Shown in pieces: positions 9,000-17,230 of a stretch of 56,469 nt of DNA (position 1 is its first letter; each line of letters opens with the position of its first letter). The stretch lies in NCBI GenBank assembly GCA_964352715.1, contig CAYGSU010000019.1, positions 1 through 56,469 of the forward strand, given 5' to 3'. The position numbers were made by a program, and so were the translations under genes. Under the pieces are notes generated by a model that was not told the DNA's origin, ran no database searches, and was given only the letters and a program-made list of their open reading frames with translations. This DNA is from JAVKBW01 sp964352715 (GTDB lineage: Bacteria; Pseudomonadota; Alphaproteobacteria; UBA8366; Aestuariispiraceae).

Positions 9000-9437
9000 G
9001 CGCGTCAACCGGCTGCCGGCGCGGAAATCGCGACGCAGGCGGAACGAGGAATTTTCGGACAGCCCGACCCGTTCAAAGAACGCGGGTTGTCCTGGGGACA
9101 GAACCTGGCGGCGGCATCAAGAAGCCGGTCACCGTGAGCGTTCTGTAAACCGCCGGCCGCCGGAGCCGGTAAACCCTGGCCCTCCGGCATGACGTAAGAC
9201 CGTCTGCAATGAACGGTCAGCGTCGGGGTACGTGCAGGCCGCAAAAGCCAAAGTCGGCCTAGAGAGAAAGTGCAGCAGAAGCTGCAATCGTTCGAGCGGT
9301 TCGATGCTCGTTGTGCGTCTTGGACGCATCGTTACAGGTGCGCCCGAATCGGGGCATCTGACGGTTGCTGCTGCGGCTGCTCCGGGCCTGTCTCGAAAAA
9401 ACGAGAAGGCGGGGCCGGAAGAAGAAGGGTTGAGACA
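9000..9437. other. 438-bp non-coding gap dense in perfect hairpins
   Basis: No plausible protein gene lies on either strand before the ATG at 9438. At least six separate inverted repeats are visible: a 10+5 bp hairpin at 9057-9092, GACCGT/ACGGTC at 9198-9218, AGGCCG/CGGCCT at 9236-9260, TGCAGC/GCTGCA at 9271-9286, TGCGTC/GACGCA at 9314-9328, and TCTCG/CGAGA at 9391-9406. None has a terminator-type T tract. The core motifs of RNase P RNA, SRP RNA and tmRNA are absent. It may be a long structured leader of the glucosaminidase gene or a separate RNA. Confidence 0.5.
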
Positions 9438-10481
9438 ATGTCTGTGGAATCCGACCAGGATTTTCGGAAACAGTCCCGTTCGCAGGCGCTTGGCCGGCAA
9501 CGGGTTGGCGTTGCCGTCGCGCTTACCTGCGGTCTTGTTCTGGCGACCGTGTTCTCGCTGACCGGTAATGCGCCGCCGCGCGAAAGCGGCGTTACATCCA
9601 CCGCGCAGAACGAGCTTGCCGTTGAACGGAACAAGCCGATCAAGATCAGATCACACAGTATCGAACGCCTGACGGCGCATTTCGAAAGCCTTGGCTACAC
9701 GCTCGCCAAGGTTCGCGACGGGGCGATCGACGTGCCGCGCGTCCTGCCGGATTCCGTGCCGCAGGATATCGACGCCATGCAGGACGCCAACGAACGCAAG
9801 CGGCTGTTTCTGCGAATGGTTCTTCCACTTGCTCTGGTGATCAACGATTCCATCCTGAAGGACCGCGCCCGGATTGAAACCTACAGGGAACGCATGGCGG
9901 CGGACGACCCGCTGAACGCCCGCGAAACCATCTGGCTCAACGAACGGTTCCGCGAATACAAGGTCGAACCCGGCAATTTCAATACCCTGCTGCATCGGGT
10001 CGATATCGTGCCGGTCTCGCTCGTGCTGGCGCAGGCCGCTGTTGAAAGCGGCTGGGGCACGTCGCGCTTCGCCCGTGAAGGCAACGCCCTGTTCGGACAG
10101 TGGACATGGTCAAAAGACGACGATGCCGGCATTGTGCCGGAGGACCGGGCCGACGGGAAAACCCACAAGGTAAAGGCGTTCCAGTCACCGATTGATGCGG
10201 TTGCAAGCTATATGCGCAACCTGAATACCCACCGCGCCTATCGCGAATTGCGGCAGCGCCGGGCGGCTTTGCGCGACAACAATACCAAAATCTCCGGCAC
10301 CGTGCTGGCCGAAGGCCTGGAGGCGTATTCCGAAAAGGGCTACGCCTATGTCACACTGATCAAGCAGATCATCCGATCGAACCGGCTCGGCCCGTTCGAC
10401 GAAGCCGGTCTTGCACCGGGTCTGCCGGCTATGCCCCGGCTCACCCGGGCGGAAAAGCCGGTTATTGACCGGAAAGGCTGA
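9438..10481 (+). CDS. Membrane-anchored glucosaminidase (Bax-like, GH73 type)
   Basis: This is a predicted peptidoglycan N-acetylglucosaminidase of 347 residues. A membrane segment at about 23-43 is followed by a periplasmic body. The glucosaminidase domain (about 188-325) contains AQAAVESGWGTSRFAREGNALFGQ, with the presumed catalytic glutamate E203. A FLRMVLPLALVIND motif upstream is typical of Bax-type proteins. I place the start at ATG 9438 because GAAGAAGGG lies ahead and the membrane segment then begins normally. The frame stays open upstream to 9270, but that part is cysteine-rich and implausible. It probably acts in wall remodelling; its neighbour across the strand is a polysaccharide deacetylase. 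Confidence 0.8.
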   Translation: MSVESDQDFRKQSRSQALGRQRVGVAVALTCGLVLATVFSLTGNAPPRESGVTSTAQNELAVERNKPIKIRSHSIERLTAHFESLGYTLAKVRDGAIDVPRVLPDSVPQDIDAMQDANERKRLFLRMVLPLALVINDSILKDRARIETYRERMAADDPLNARETIWLNERFREYKVEPGNFNTLLHRVDIVPVSLVLAQAAVESGWGTSRFAREGNALFGQWTWSKDDDAGIVPEDRADGKTHKVKAFQSPIDAVASYMRNLNTHRAYRELRQRRAALRDNNTKISGTVLAEGLEAYSEKGYAYVTLIKQIIRSNRLGPFDEAGLAPGLPAMPRLTRAEKPVIDRKG

Positions 10482-10537
10482 CGGGCCGTCCGCTGCGGTC
10501 TGTTTCACATCCGCATGAATCAGCGACGGCGTTTCTC

Positions 10538-11596
10538 CTAGGAGGGCGGAACGTAGTACTGCATGCCAAACCAGCGCCAGCGGCCTTCCGGGCCCGGTGC
10601 GGTACAGTTGATGCGGTTTCGGCCCGGCGGGAAATTTTCATCGAAGCGAATTTCGATCCGGCGCGGGCCCAGGCGTTCCATCTTGTCCAGACGCTGAAAC
10701 GCCGAGTGATAGCAGGCGAGATTGGGCAGTGTGCCAAGCCGCAACGGAATTGTGAAACCGAAGGCCGGCGGGTTCTGCGTGATCAGCGGATCCGACGGCA
10801 CGAGGTCTTCTACCGGTAGCGGCAGGGTGCGGATGACGCGCTGGAACCGTTCGATATCGCCGTAATTGATGTTCATCGGAAACCGCGGCAGGTAGAAAAA
10901 ATCGCCGCTGGTATGTGCCACGCCCGAATGCTGGCCGAATCCCGCCGTATAGCCGATATCGCGGCTGATCTGCATCACCGCCGTGCTGGCCTCGCCATAG
11001 GGATAGGCGACATAGGCTGGCCGGACGCCGGTTTCGGCTTCAATGCGGTCGGCCGATACAGCCAGTTCCTTGCGGTTTAACGCATCGGTGGCGTCCGCCA
11101 TGTGCAGATGGGTCACCGACTGCGAGCCGATCTGCACACCCGCCGCAACGAGTTCGCGAATCTGGTCCCAAGACATATAGGCGCTGTTATTCTGGTCCAG
11201 GGTTTCCGTCGCAACGAACAGGGTGAACGGAAAACCGGCCTCTTTCAGGCGCGGCCAGCCGTTTTCATACAGCGAGGCATGGGCATCATCGATGGTGATG
11301 GCGACGGCGTTATCCGGCAGATCGCCCCCCTGGCGCAGGGTTTCAACGATTTCGGCCAGCGGCAGAACCGTGAAATCGCCAGATTTCAATTCCGCCAGAT
11401 GCGCCTCGAACTGTTCAAGCGAAACGCTTGTTGTCGGGTACTGGTCCTCACCGAACCGGTGATACATCAGGATGACAGCGGAATCGGCCGCCCGGGCCGG
11501 CGCGTCCAGGCCCGCCGCGAGGCCGCCCAGCGCGATCAGCATGGCCCCAAGCAGATGACGCAGCCGATACAAGGTTGGTGATTGACGCCTTTGCAT
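10538..11596 (-). CDS. Secreted polysaccharide deacetylase (NodB-homology, CE4-like)
   Basis: This is a predicted extracytoplasmic deacetylase of 352 residues. A signal peptide covers about 1-38, ending APARA-AD. The NodB-type domain follows with MYHRF and AITIDDAHASLYE (motif 1, both aspartates kept). Motif 2 reads GSQSVTHLHM, where Gln replaces the first histidine of the usual H-(S/T)-x-x-H metal site; YVAYPYGE comes after it. A C-terminal extension of about 110 residues follows. The start at 11596 is chosen for GGTGAAAGAA just upstream and a proper signal peptide; an in-frame ATG 17 codons earlier (11647) is possible. It is divergent from tsaB and faces the glucosaminidase gene. Confidence 0.8.
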   Translation of the reverse strand: MQRRQSPTLYRLRHLLGAMLIALGGLAAGLDAPARAADSAVILMYHRFGEDQYPTTSVSLEQFEAHLAELKSGDFTVLPLAEIVETLRQGGDLPDNAVAITIDDAHASLYENGWPRLKEAGFPFTLFVATETLDQNNSAYMSWDQIRELVAAGVQIGSQSVTHLHMADATDALNRKELAVSADRIEAETGVRPAYVAYPYGEASTAVMQISRDIGYTAGFGQHSGVAHTSGDFFYLPRFPMNINYGDIERFQRVIRTLPLPVEDLVPSDPLITQNPPAFGFTIPLRLGTLPNLACYHSAFQRLDKMERLGPRRIEIRFDENFPPGRNRINCTAPGPEGRWRWFGMQYYVPPS

Positions 11597-11640
11597 TTCT
11601 TTCACCCGCGCTTTTCCTAGCTGATCCGAAGCAATCCGAA

Positions 11641-11668
11641 TTGACATACAAGGTCAAGCCGTTATGCA
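11641..11668 (+). promoter_or_regulatory. Candidate tsaB promoter with an inverted repeat
   Basis: TTGACA (11641-11646), 16 bases, then TATGCA (11663-11668). This would start transcription near 11675, giving a very short leader. TTGAC at 11641-11645 and GTCAA at 11653-11657 form an inverted repeat, so a second TTGAC faces the divergent deacetylase gene. No good -10 follows on that strand. Confidence 0.35.
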
Positions 11669-11689
11669 CGACAACGATAGGAGGTTCTT

Positions 11690-12382
11690 TTGGTTCCGAC
11701 AATGCATCTGCTCGCCATGGATTGTGCCGGTCCGGCCTGTTCCGTCGCCCTGTTCCGGGGCGACGAGGTTCTCGCTGCTCGCCACGAAACCATGCAGCGG
11801 GGCCAGTCTGAACGGCTGGTGCCGATGATCGGCGACGTGCTGGGTGATGCTTCGGTAGCCCCGGACGGCCTGGACCGGATCGCCGTGACTGTCGGACCGG
11901 GTGCCTTTACCGGCATCCGCATCGGTTTGGCATCGGCCCGCGCCATGGCGCTCGCGCTGGACATTCCGGCAACCGGCGTGACGACATTCGATGCGACGGT
12001 GCGGGCCTATCTGTCGGCACGCAACGGCACCGCGACGCGACCGATCGCGGTGATTCTGGAAACCAAACGGCAAGACTATTACGCACAGATGTTCGGGCCG
12101 GAAGGTGCCCCCCTTGCCGCCGGCGCGGCATTTGACGGGCCAGCTCTGCGCGACCTGCTGGCCGGTCATGCCGCCGGTGGCTGCGACCTTGTCGGCGATG
12201 GCGCTGCGCGCTTCTGGAAGACCGACGCCGATACCGCAATCGACGCCGCGCTGACGCCGGGCGACGGGTATTCCGCCACCGATGTCGGGCGATGCGCCCT
12301 CGCCCGGCCCGCCGGCGATGTCGCGCCACCACGGCCGCTGTATCTTCGACCTCCCGATGTCACCCTGAAACCGGCGCCATGA
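11690..12382 (+). CDS. tsaB: tRNA t6A37 threonylcarbamoyltransferase subunit TsaB
   Basis: TsaB is the non-catalytic partner that dimerises with TsaD in making threonylcarbamoyl-adenosine at position 37 of ANN-decoding tRNAs. The 230 residues show the ASKHA fold: an N-terminal LLAMDCAGPACSVALF strand-turn, then VTVGPGAFTGIRIGLASAR, the family hallmark. I take TTG 11690 as start because AGGAGG (11679-11684) ends five bases before it. The first ATG (11702) is 17 bases from that site and would be poorly placed. It overlaps rimI by four bases (ATGA), so the two are translationally coupled. tsaE lies far off at 47277. Confidence 0.93.
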   Translation: MVPTMHLLAMDCAGPACSVALFRGDEVLAARHETMQRGQSERLVPMIGDVLGDASVAPDGLDRIAVTVGPGAFTGIRIGLASARAMALALDIPATGVTTFDATVRAYLSARNGTATRPIAVILETKRQDYYAQMFGPEGAPLAAGAAFDGPALRDLLAGHAAGGCDLVGDGAARFWKTDADTAIDAALTPGDGYSATDVGRCALARPAGDVAPPRPLYLRPPDVTLKPAP

Positions 12383-12843
12383 CCGATGGTCTGAAAATCG
12401 TATCCGGCAAGACCGTCGGCAACGCCGTCATCGGCAACCTGTTCGAGCGCGCTTTCGATGAACCCTACGGTGAGGCTGCCGTGGACGACCTGACGAAATC
12501 GCCGGCCACCTGGTCGCTGGTCGCGCTTGCGGGCGCAACGGAACCCGGCCTGCCGGTCGGTTTCATTATCGGCATGACGGCTGCCGACACGTCGGAAATC
12601 TATTCCATCGGCGTTCCCCCGGAACACCGGGGACAGGGCATTGCCCGGGATCTGCTGCTGGCCGCCATCAAGGCCTGTGGCAGCGCCGGCGCGGAAACCA
12701 TGTTTCTGGAAGTCGCCGCCGACAATGACCCGGCGGTCGGGCTGTATCGCCGGGTCGGATTCGACCGGACAGGCGTCAGAAAGAACTACTACCGGCGCGG
12801 CGACAAACGCATAGATGCGTTGGTGATGAACCGGAAAATATAG
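12379..12843 (+). CDS. rimI: Ribosomal protein alanine N-acetyltransferase, RimI-like
   Basis: This is a GNAT-fold acetyltransferase of 154 residues; the family acetylates the N-terminal alanine of ribosomal protein S18. The acetyl-CoA loop is visible as VPPEHRGQGIARDLL at about 77-91. The late GNAT motif LEVAADNDPAVGLYRRVGFDR follows at about 113-133, with YYRRGDKRIDALVM near the end. The start is the ATG inside the tsaB stop codon. A frame open further upstream overlaps tsaB and is rejected. Pairing with tsaB is widespread and supports RimI over a generic acetyltransferase. Confidence 0.88.
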   Translation: MTDGLKIVSGKTVGNAVIGNLFERAFDEPYGEAAVDDLTKSPATWSLVALAGATEPGLPVGFIIGMTAADTSEIYSIGVPPEHRGQGIARDLLLAAIKACGSAGAETMFLEVAADNDPAVGLYRRVGFDRTGVRKNYYRRGDKRIDALVMNRKI

Positions 12844-12902
12844 AAAAACCGTAAATGTTCTCGATTCATCGCTCAGGATACCCATGTATTGGCGACATTC
12901 AC

Positions 12903-12932
12903 TTGATGGGCCGTTTGTATTCTTGATAGTCT
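12903..12932 (+). promoter_or_regulatory. Candidate mucR promoter
   Basis: TTGATG (12903-12908), then 17-18 bases to ATAGTC/TAGTCT (12926-12932), about 45 bases before the mucR ATG. The surrounding 133-bp gap is AT-rich for this window. MucR proteins bind AT-rich DNA and commonly repress themselves, so autoregulation is plausible. Confidence 0.35.
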
Positions 12933-12976
12933 AGGGTATCAGGTTCTGTAGGTAGCGATAAAGGAAACGGACAAAG

Positions 12977-13399
12977 ATGTCGGATGTCTTGAACGAAGAC
13001 TTGTCATCGTCGGAAATGCTGGGACTGACCTCGCAAATCGTCGCAGCACACGTTTCTCACAATGAAGTCGGCGTCGGCGAACTGCCGGACCTTATCGAAC
13101 AGGTTTACAAGACGTTGTCGCAATTCGGCGCGCTGCCTGACTATGATGGCGACGGGCTGATTCCCGCCGTGCCGGTGAAGCGCTCGATAACGCCGGATTA
13201 TCTGATCTGCCTGGAAGACGGCAAAAAGCTGAAAATGTTAAAACGGCACCTGAAGACGGCCTACAATATGACCCCGGAAGAGTACCGTGAACGGTGGGAT
13301 CTGCCCCAGGATTACCCGATGGTGGCGCCGAATTACGCAAAACAGCGTAGCCGGCTTGCCAAACAGATCGGCCTGGGCACGAAACCACGGCGGCGCTGA
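12977..13399 (+). CDS. mucR: MucR/Ros family transcriptional regulator
   Basis: This is a DNA-binding regulator of 140 residues. The N-terminal part (about 8-60) resembles the oligomerising region of MucR proteins. The C-terminal Ros-type finger region begins YLICLEDGKKLKMLKRHL and runs on through YNMTPEEYRERWDLP. The second cysteine and last histidine of the classic C-x2-C-x9-H-x3-5-H set are replaced (C-x2-D, then A/Y). From memory this substitution is common among MucR homologues. Family members are H-NS-like repressors of exopolysaccharide, motility and cell-cycle genes. AAAGGAAAC precedes the ATG. Confidence 0.93.
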   Translation: MSDVLNEDLSSSEMLGLTSQIVAAHVSHNEVGVGELPDLIEQVYKTLSQFGALPDYDGDGLIPAVPVKRSITPDYLICLEDGKKLKMLKRHLKTAYNMTPEEYRERWDLPQDYPMVAPNYAKQRSRLAKQIGLGTKPRRR

Positions 13400-13428
13400 C
13401 GGGCAACAACAGAAAATCGGAACAGGCA

Positions 13429-13878
13429 TTGCCCAACGACTCCCGAAACGACGAAGCGATCAGCCGAATAGAAGAGCTGTGCCTTGAAAAGGGCATGAAA
13501 ATGACCGACCAGCGTCGGGTGATTGCACGTGTGCTGTCGGAAGCCACGGACCATCCTGATGTCGAGCAACTGCACCGGCGGGCGACCGAAATCGACGCGC
13601 GGATCAGCATCGCGACCGTTTACCGGACGGTGCGTCTTCTGGAAGATTCCGACATCCTGACCCGGCATGATTTCCGGGACGGAAGATCACGTTACGAAGA
13701 AGTGCCGGACGACCATCACGATCACCTGATCGACGTCGATAGCGGCGATGTAATCGAGTTTCAGAACGAGGAAATCGAGAAGCTGCAGGAACGTATCGCC
13801 AAGGAACTGGGGTTCAGGCTGGTCGACCACCGGCTGGAACTGTACGGAGTCAAAATCGACAAGAAAAAGCGCGATTGA
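13429..13878 (+). CDS. fur: Fur family metal-responsive regulator
   Basis: This is a metal-sensing repressor of 149 residues. The winged-helix domain (about 10-90) contains MKMTDQRRVIARVLSEATD and ISIATVYRTVRLLEDS, the recognition helix. The dimerisation domain has the metal-ligand run DDHHDHLIDVDSGDVIEF. There are no C-terminal CxxC pairs, so a structural zinc site of the E. coli type is absent, as in many alphaproteobacterial Fur/Mur proteins. Whether it senses iron or manganese cannot be told. The start is taken at TTG 13429, 29 bases after the mucR stop; the next in-frame ATG would cut into the winged helix. Probably cotranscribed with mucR. Confidence 0.88.
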   Translation: MPNDSRNDEAISRIEELCLEKGMKMTDQRRVIARVLSEATDHPDVEQLHRRATEIDARISIATVYRTVRLLEDSDILTRHDFRDGRSRYEEVPDDHHDHLIDVDSGDVIEFQNEEIEKLQERIAKELGFRLVDHRLELYGVKIDKKKRD

Positions 13879-14002
13879 TTTTTTCCCACTCCCATTTTCC
13901 CCGAATATGTCCAATTCTGAAAATCGTTACACGAAAATGTCGTGGTTTTGTCTCAAAGCCTTCATGTTCGCAGCGTATTAAGAAATTTGGTACCATTAAC
14001 CT

Positions 14003-14863
14003 GTGAAAAAGCCCGAGATGAATTTATCCGCCCTGCGCGTCCCGCGCCCTGCCCAGGAACCGCCCTCTCTGGCACAGGTCATGCGTGGCCTGACGACGGG
14101 CAGCCTGGAAATTCGCGTCACCACAGGCGCGGACGACATCGCCGCGTCACAGGCCCTGCGCTACCGTGTGTTCTACGAGGAAATGTCGGCAAAGCCGACC
14201 GAGGCCATGCTGGCGGTGAAACGCGATTTCGATGATTTCGATGCGGTTGCCGACCACTTGCAGGTTGTTGACCACGATCTGGGCGACGGGCCGGAATCGG
14301 TTGTCGGCACCTATCGTCTGATGCGGCGGGTCGCCGCTGACCGCATCGGCCAGTTTTATTCGGTCGACGAATACGACATCGCACCGATAGCCAATCTGCC
14401 GGGCGAAGTTCTCGAACTGGGCCGGTCCTGCGTCGATGAGCCCTACCGGAACCGCCGGGTTATGGATCTTCTGTGGCGCGGCATCGCGGCCTATGTGTTC
14501 CATTACGACATCGAACTGATGTTCGGCTGCGCCAGCTTCCAGGGCGTCGATGTCAATGAACTCGCCCTGCCCCTGTCCTACCTGCACCACTACCACCTGG
14601 CGCCGGAAAGCTTGCGCGCCATGGCGCTGCCGCATCGCTATCATTCGATGAACCTGATGGAAAAAGAGTCGATCAACCCGAAACAGGCGCTCGCCAGCAT
14701 CCCGCCGCTGATCAAGGGCTATCTTCGCCTCGGCGGGTTTGTCGGCGACGGCGCGGTGATCGATCCGCAGTTCAATACCGTTGATATCTGCGTCATTGTG
14801 AAGACCGATCTGGTGACGGACCGGTATTCCAAACATTACGCGCGTAAAAATGCCGAAGGGTGA
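14003..14863 (+). CDS. olsB: L-ornithine N-alpha-acyltransferase OlsB
   Basis: OlsB transfers a 3-hydroxyacyl group from ACP to ornithine, making lyso-ornithine lipid at the inner membrane. The 286 residues carry a GNAT-like fold: QALRYRVFYEEM near 50-61, VVGTYRLMRR, and LELGRSCVDEPYRNRRVMDLLWRGI, which is characteristic of this family. The start may be GTG 14003 or ATG 14018; neither has a strong Shine-Dalgarno sequence and both leave the domain intact. The end overlaps the next acyltransferase gene by 14 bases, which supports the two-step ornithine-lipid pathway. These lipids often rise under phosphate limitation; I could not find a clear Pho box. Confidence 0.9.
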   Translation: MKKPEMNLSALRVPRPAQEPPSLAQVMRGLTTGSLEIRVTTGADDIAASQALRYRVFYEEMSAKPTEAMLAVKRDFDDFDAVADHLQVVDHDLGDGPESVVGTYRLMRRVAADRIGQFYSVDEYDIAPIANLPGEVLELGRSCVDEPYRNRRVMDLLWRGIAAYVFHYDIELMFGCASFQGVDVNELALPLSYLHHYHLAPESLRAMALPHRYHSMNLMEKESINPKQALASIPPLIKGYLRLGGFVGDGAVIDPQFNTVDICVIVKTDLVTDRYSKHYARKNAEG

Positions 14864-15737
14864 CGTCATTCCCGGTTCCGCGCCGCCGGCCAGCCGAATC
14901 CTGTCGGCCAGCCGCGTGGCCGGTCTTGTACTGTTGACGCTGGTTCTGGCGATGGCCCATCCGATCCGCGCGGTCAGGCAAAAGCCATTCCCCTACCGCA
15001 TCACCAAGCTGTGGCATCGCTGCGCGCTGAAAATCTGTGGCATCGACCTTGCGCGGCACGGCCAGATCGTTCAGGGCAAACCGGTCCTGTTCGTTGCCAA
15101 CCATGTGTCCTATCTCGATATCTGCGTGCTTGGCGCGTCGCTGGACGCTTCCTTCGTCGCCAAGGCGGAAGTCAGCGGATGGGCCGGTTTCGGCTTTCTC
15201 GCCCGGTTGCAGAACACGGTTTTCGTCAACCGCAATTCCCGAGATATTGCGGCCCAGCGCAAGGCCATCGCCGACCGGCTGGCCGGTGGCGGGCGGCTGG
15301 TGCTGTTTCCCGAAGGCACCAGTTCAGACGGCTCCCGCGCGCTGACCTTCAAGTCGGCCCTGTTCGATTCCGCCTCTATCGAAGTCGATGACGATCAGGT
15401 TCTTGTGCAGCCGCTATCCATCGCCTATTCCCGCTTCGACGGCCTGCCGATGGGCCGCTGGCTGCGGCCGCATTTCGCCTGGTACGGAGACATGGAACTG
15501 GCCCCGCATCTTTGGCATGCGCTGGGCCTGGGGCAGATCGGCGTCGATATCGTGTTCCACGAGCCGGTCCGGTTGAAGGATTTCGGCTCGCGCAAGGCAC
15601 TCGCGCAGCATTGCGAGGCCATGGTCGCCCAGGGCCTGTCGGATTCGCTGCGTGGCCGGTTCGATGCCACGCCCGTCGCCCTGCCGGCGCCGCCTTTCGG
15701 CGATGTCGCTCCGGCGGTTGCACAGGAAACAGCGTGA
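14850..15737 (+). CDS. olsA: 1-acyl-glycerol-3-phosphate-type acyltransferase, probably OlsA
   Basis: The protein has 295 residues. The PlsC-type domain has the catalytic H-x4-D motif in VANHVSYLDICVLG (about residues 83-96) and the substrate-binding FPEGTSSDGS (about 152-161). A hydrophobic segment at about 23-39 anchors it to the inner membrane. The 14-base overlap with olsB argues that it adds the second acyl chain to lyso-ornithine lipid. Members of the PlsC family also make phosphatidic acid, so dual use is possible. The C-terminal 15 residues are Ala/Pro-rich and probably disordered. Confidence 0.88.
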   Translation: MPKGDVIPGSAPPASRILSASRVAGLVLLTLVLAMAHPIRAVRQKPFPYRITKLWHRCALKICGIDLARHGQIVQGKPVLFVANHVSYLDICVLGASLDASFVAKAEVSGWAGFGFLARLQNTVFVNRNSRDIAAQRKAIADRLAGGGRLVLFPEGTSSDGSRALTFKSALFDSASIEVDDDQVLVQPLSIAYSRFDGLPMGRWLRPHFAWYGDMELAPHLWHALGLGQIGVDIVFHEPVRLKDFGSRKALAQHCEAMVAQGLSDSLRGRFDATPVALPAPPFGDVAPAVAQETA

Positions 15738-15841
15738 TCCGCAGCTTGAAGTTCTGCCCTTCCGAGTGCTATGGACAGTCCAAAGGCCCGTGTGGATATT
15801 TGGATCCCCTTACGGCGCAATCCGGCTGAGGATTACCGAGC

Positions 15842-17230
15842 TTGCCGAAGAAGCTCTTTATTAAGACGTATGGTTGCCAGATGAACGTCTACGACTCCGA
15901 CCGGATGGCGGATGTCATGACGCCGCTCGGCTATACCCTGACCCAGGGGCCGGAAGACGCCGATCTGGTGATTCTGAATACCTGCCATATCCGCGAAAAA
16001 GCCGCCGAAAAAGTCTATTCGGAACTCGGCCGCCTGAAGCCGCTGCAACAGCAGAAGGCCGAAACCGGCGGGCGGATGCTGCTGGCCGTTGCCGGCTGTG
16101 TCGCGCAGGCGGAAGGCGAGGAAATCGTCGCCCGCGCGCCGCAGGTGGATATCGTGTTTGGGCCGCAGACCTATCACCGGCTGCCGGAAATGGTCAGCCG
16201 GGCGCTGGGCGAAGCGGGCCGCAAGGTTCTCGACACCGATTTTCCGGCCGACGACAAGTTCGACAATCTGCCGGAAGAACGCCAGGCCGGCAAAGGCGTC
16301 GCCGCGTTTCTGACCATTCAGGAAGGCTGCGACAAGTTCTGCACCTTCTGTGTCGTACCTTATACACGCGGCGCCGAATTCTCGCGCCCCACGGCCGATA
16401 TTCTGGCGGAAGCCCGCCGGCTGGCCGGCGACGGCGTTCGCGACATCACGCTTCTGGGCCAGAACGTCAACGCCTATCATGGCGCCGCGCCGGACGGATC
16501 GGCGGACTGGACCCTGGGCCGGCTGGTCCGGGCGCTTGCGGAAATCGACGGTGTTGACCGCATTCGCTACACGACAAGCCATCCGCGCGATGTCGATGAC
16601 GACCTGATCGCCGCACATCGCGACGTACCGGCCCTGATGCCGTATCTGCATCTGCCGGTGCAGAGCGGATCCGACCGGATCCTGGCGGCTATGAACCGCA
16701 AACATACCGCCGACGACTACCGGCGCATCGTCGACCGTTTGCGCCATGCGCGCCCCGACCTTGCCCTGTCGTCGGACTTCATTGTCGGGTTTCCGGGCGA
16801 AACCGACGCCGATTTCGCCGATACCGTTCGTCTGGTGACGGATACCGTGTTTGCCGGCGCGTTTTCCTTCAAGTATTCCGCCCGGCCGGGCACGCCGGCC
16901 GCCGGCATGGACCCGGTGGATGAACGGGTCGCATCCGAACGGCTGATCGCCCTGCAACAGTTGCTGGATGAACAGCAATCCGCCTTCAACCTGTCGATGG
17001 CGGGTAAGACGCTGCCGGTGCTGTTTGAAAAGCCGGGCCGCCGTGACGGTCAGATCGTCGGACGCAGCCCCTATCTGCAACCCGTTCATGTTGATACGGC
17101 GCCGGACATCATCGGCCGGATCGCGATGTGCGACATTTCGCATGTCGACGGACACAGTCTGTTCGCAAAACTGTCGAATCATCCAATAAAGGATGCAGAC
17201 ACTCCGGTCACCGAAAGGGTTTATGCGTGA
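15842..17230 (+). CDS. miaB: tRNA-2-methylthio-N6-dimethylallyladenosine synthase MiaB
   Basis: MiaB is a radical-SAM methylthiotransferase that adds the 2-methylthio group to i6A37 of tRNAs reading UNN codons. The protein has 462 residues. The UPF0004 domain has three cluster cysteines (YGCQMN, NTCHIREKA, AGCVAQ). The radical-SAM domain has C-x3-C-x2-C in GCDKFCTFCVVPYTRG. A TRAM-type RNA-binding tail covers about 380-450. The start is TTG 15842, with TGAGGA nine bases upstream, and gives the usual N-terminus PKKLFIKTYGCQMN. The stop overlaps the phoH GTG (GTGA), beginning a tightly packed run of five genes. Confidence 0.97.
   Translation: MPKKLFIKTYGCQMNVYDSDRMADVMTPLGYTLTQGPEDADLVILNTCHIREKAAEKVYSELGRLKPLQQQKAETGGRMLLAVAGCVAQAEGEEIVARAPQVDIVFGPQTYHRLPEMVSRALGEAGRKVLDTDFPADDKFDNLPEERQAGKGVAAFLTIQEGCDKFCTFCVVPYTRGAEFSRPTADILAEARRLAGDGVRDITLLGQNVNAYHGAAPDGSADWTLGRLVRALAEIDGVDRIRYTTSHPRDVDDDLIAAHRDVPALMPYLHLPVQSGSDRILAAMNRKHTADDYRRIVDRLRHARPDLALSSDFIVGFPGETDADFADTVRLVTDTVFAGAFSFKYSARPGTPAAGMDPVDERVASERLIALQQLLDEQQSAFNLSMAGKTLPVLFEKPGRRDGQIVGRSPYLQPVHVDTAPDIIGRIAMCDISHVDGHSLFAKLSNHPIKDADTPVTERVYA

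Noticed and set aside
9000..9437. RNase P RNA, SRP RNA or tmRNA
   Set aside because: The universally conserved core strings of these RNAs are absent on both strands. The hairpins alone do not identify a class.
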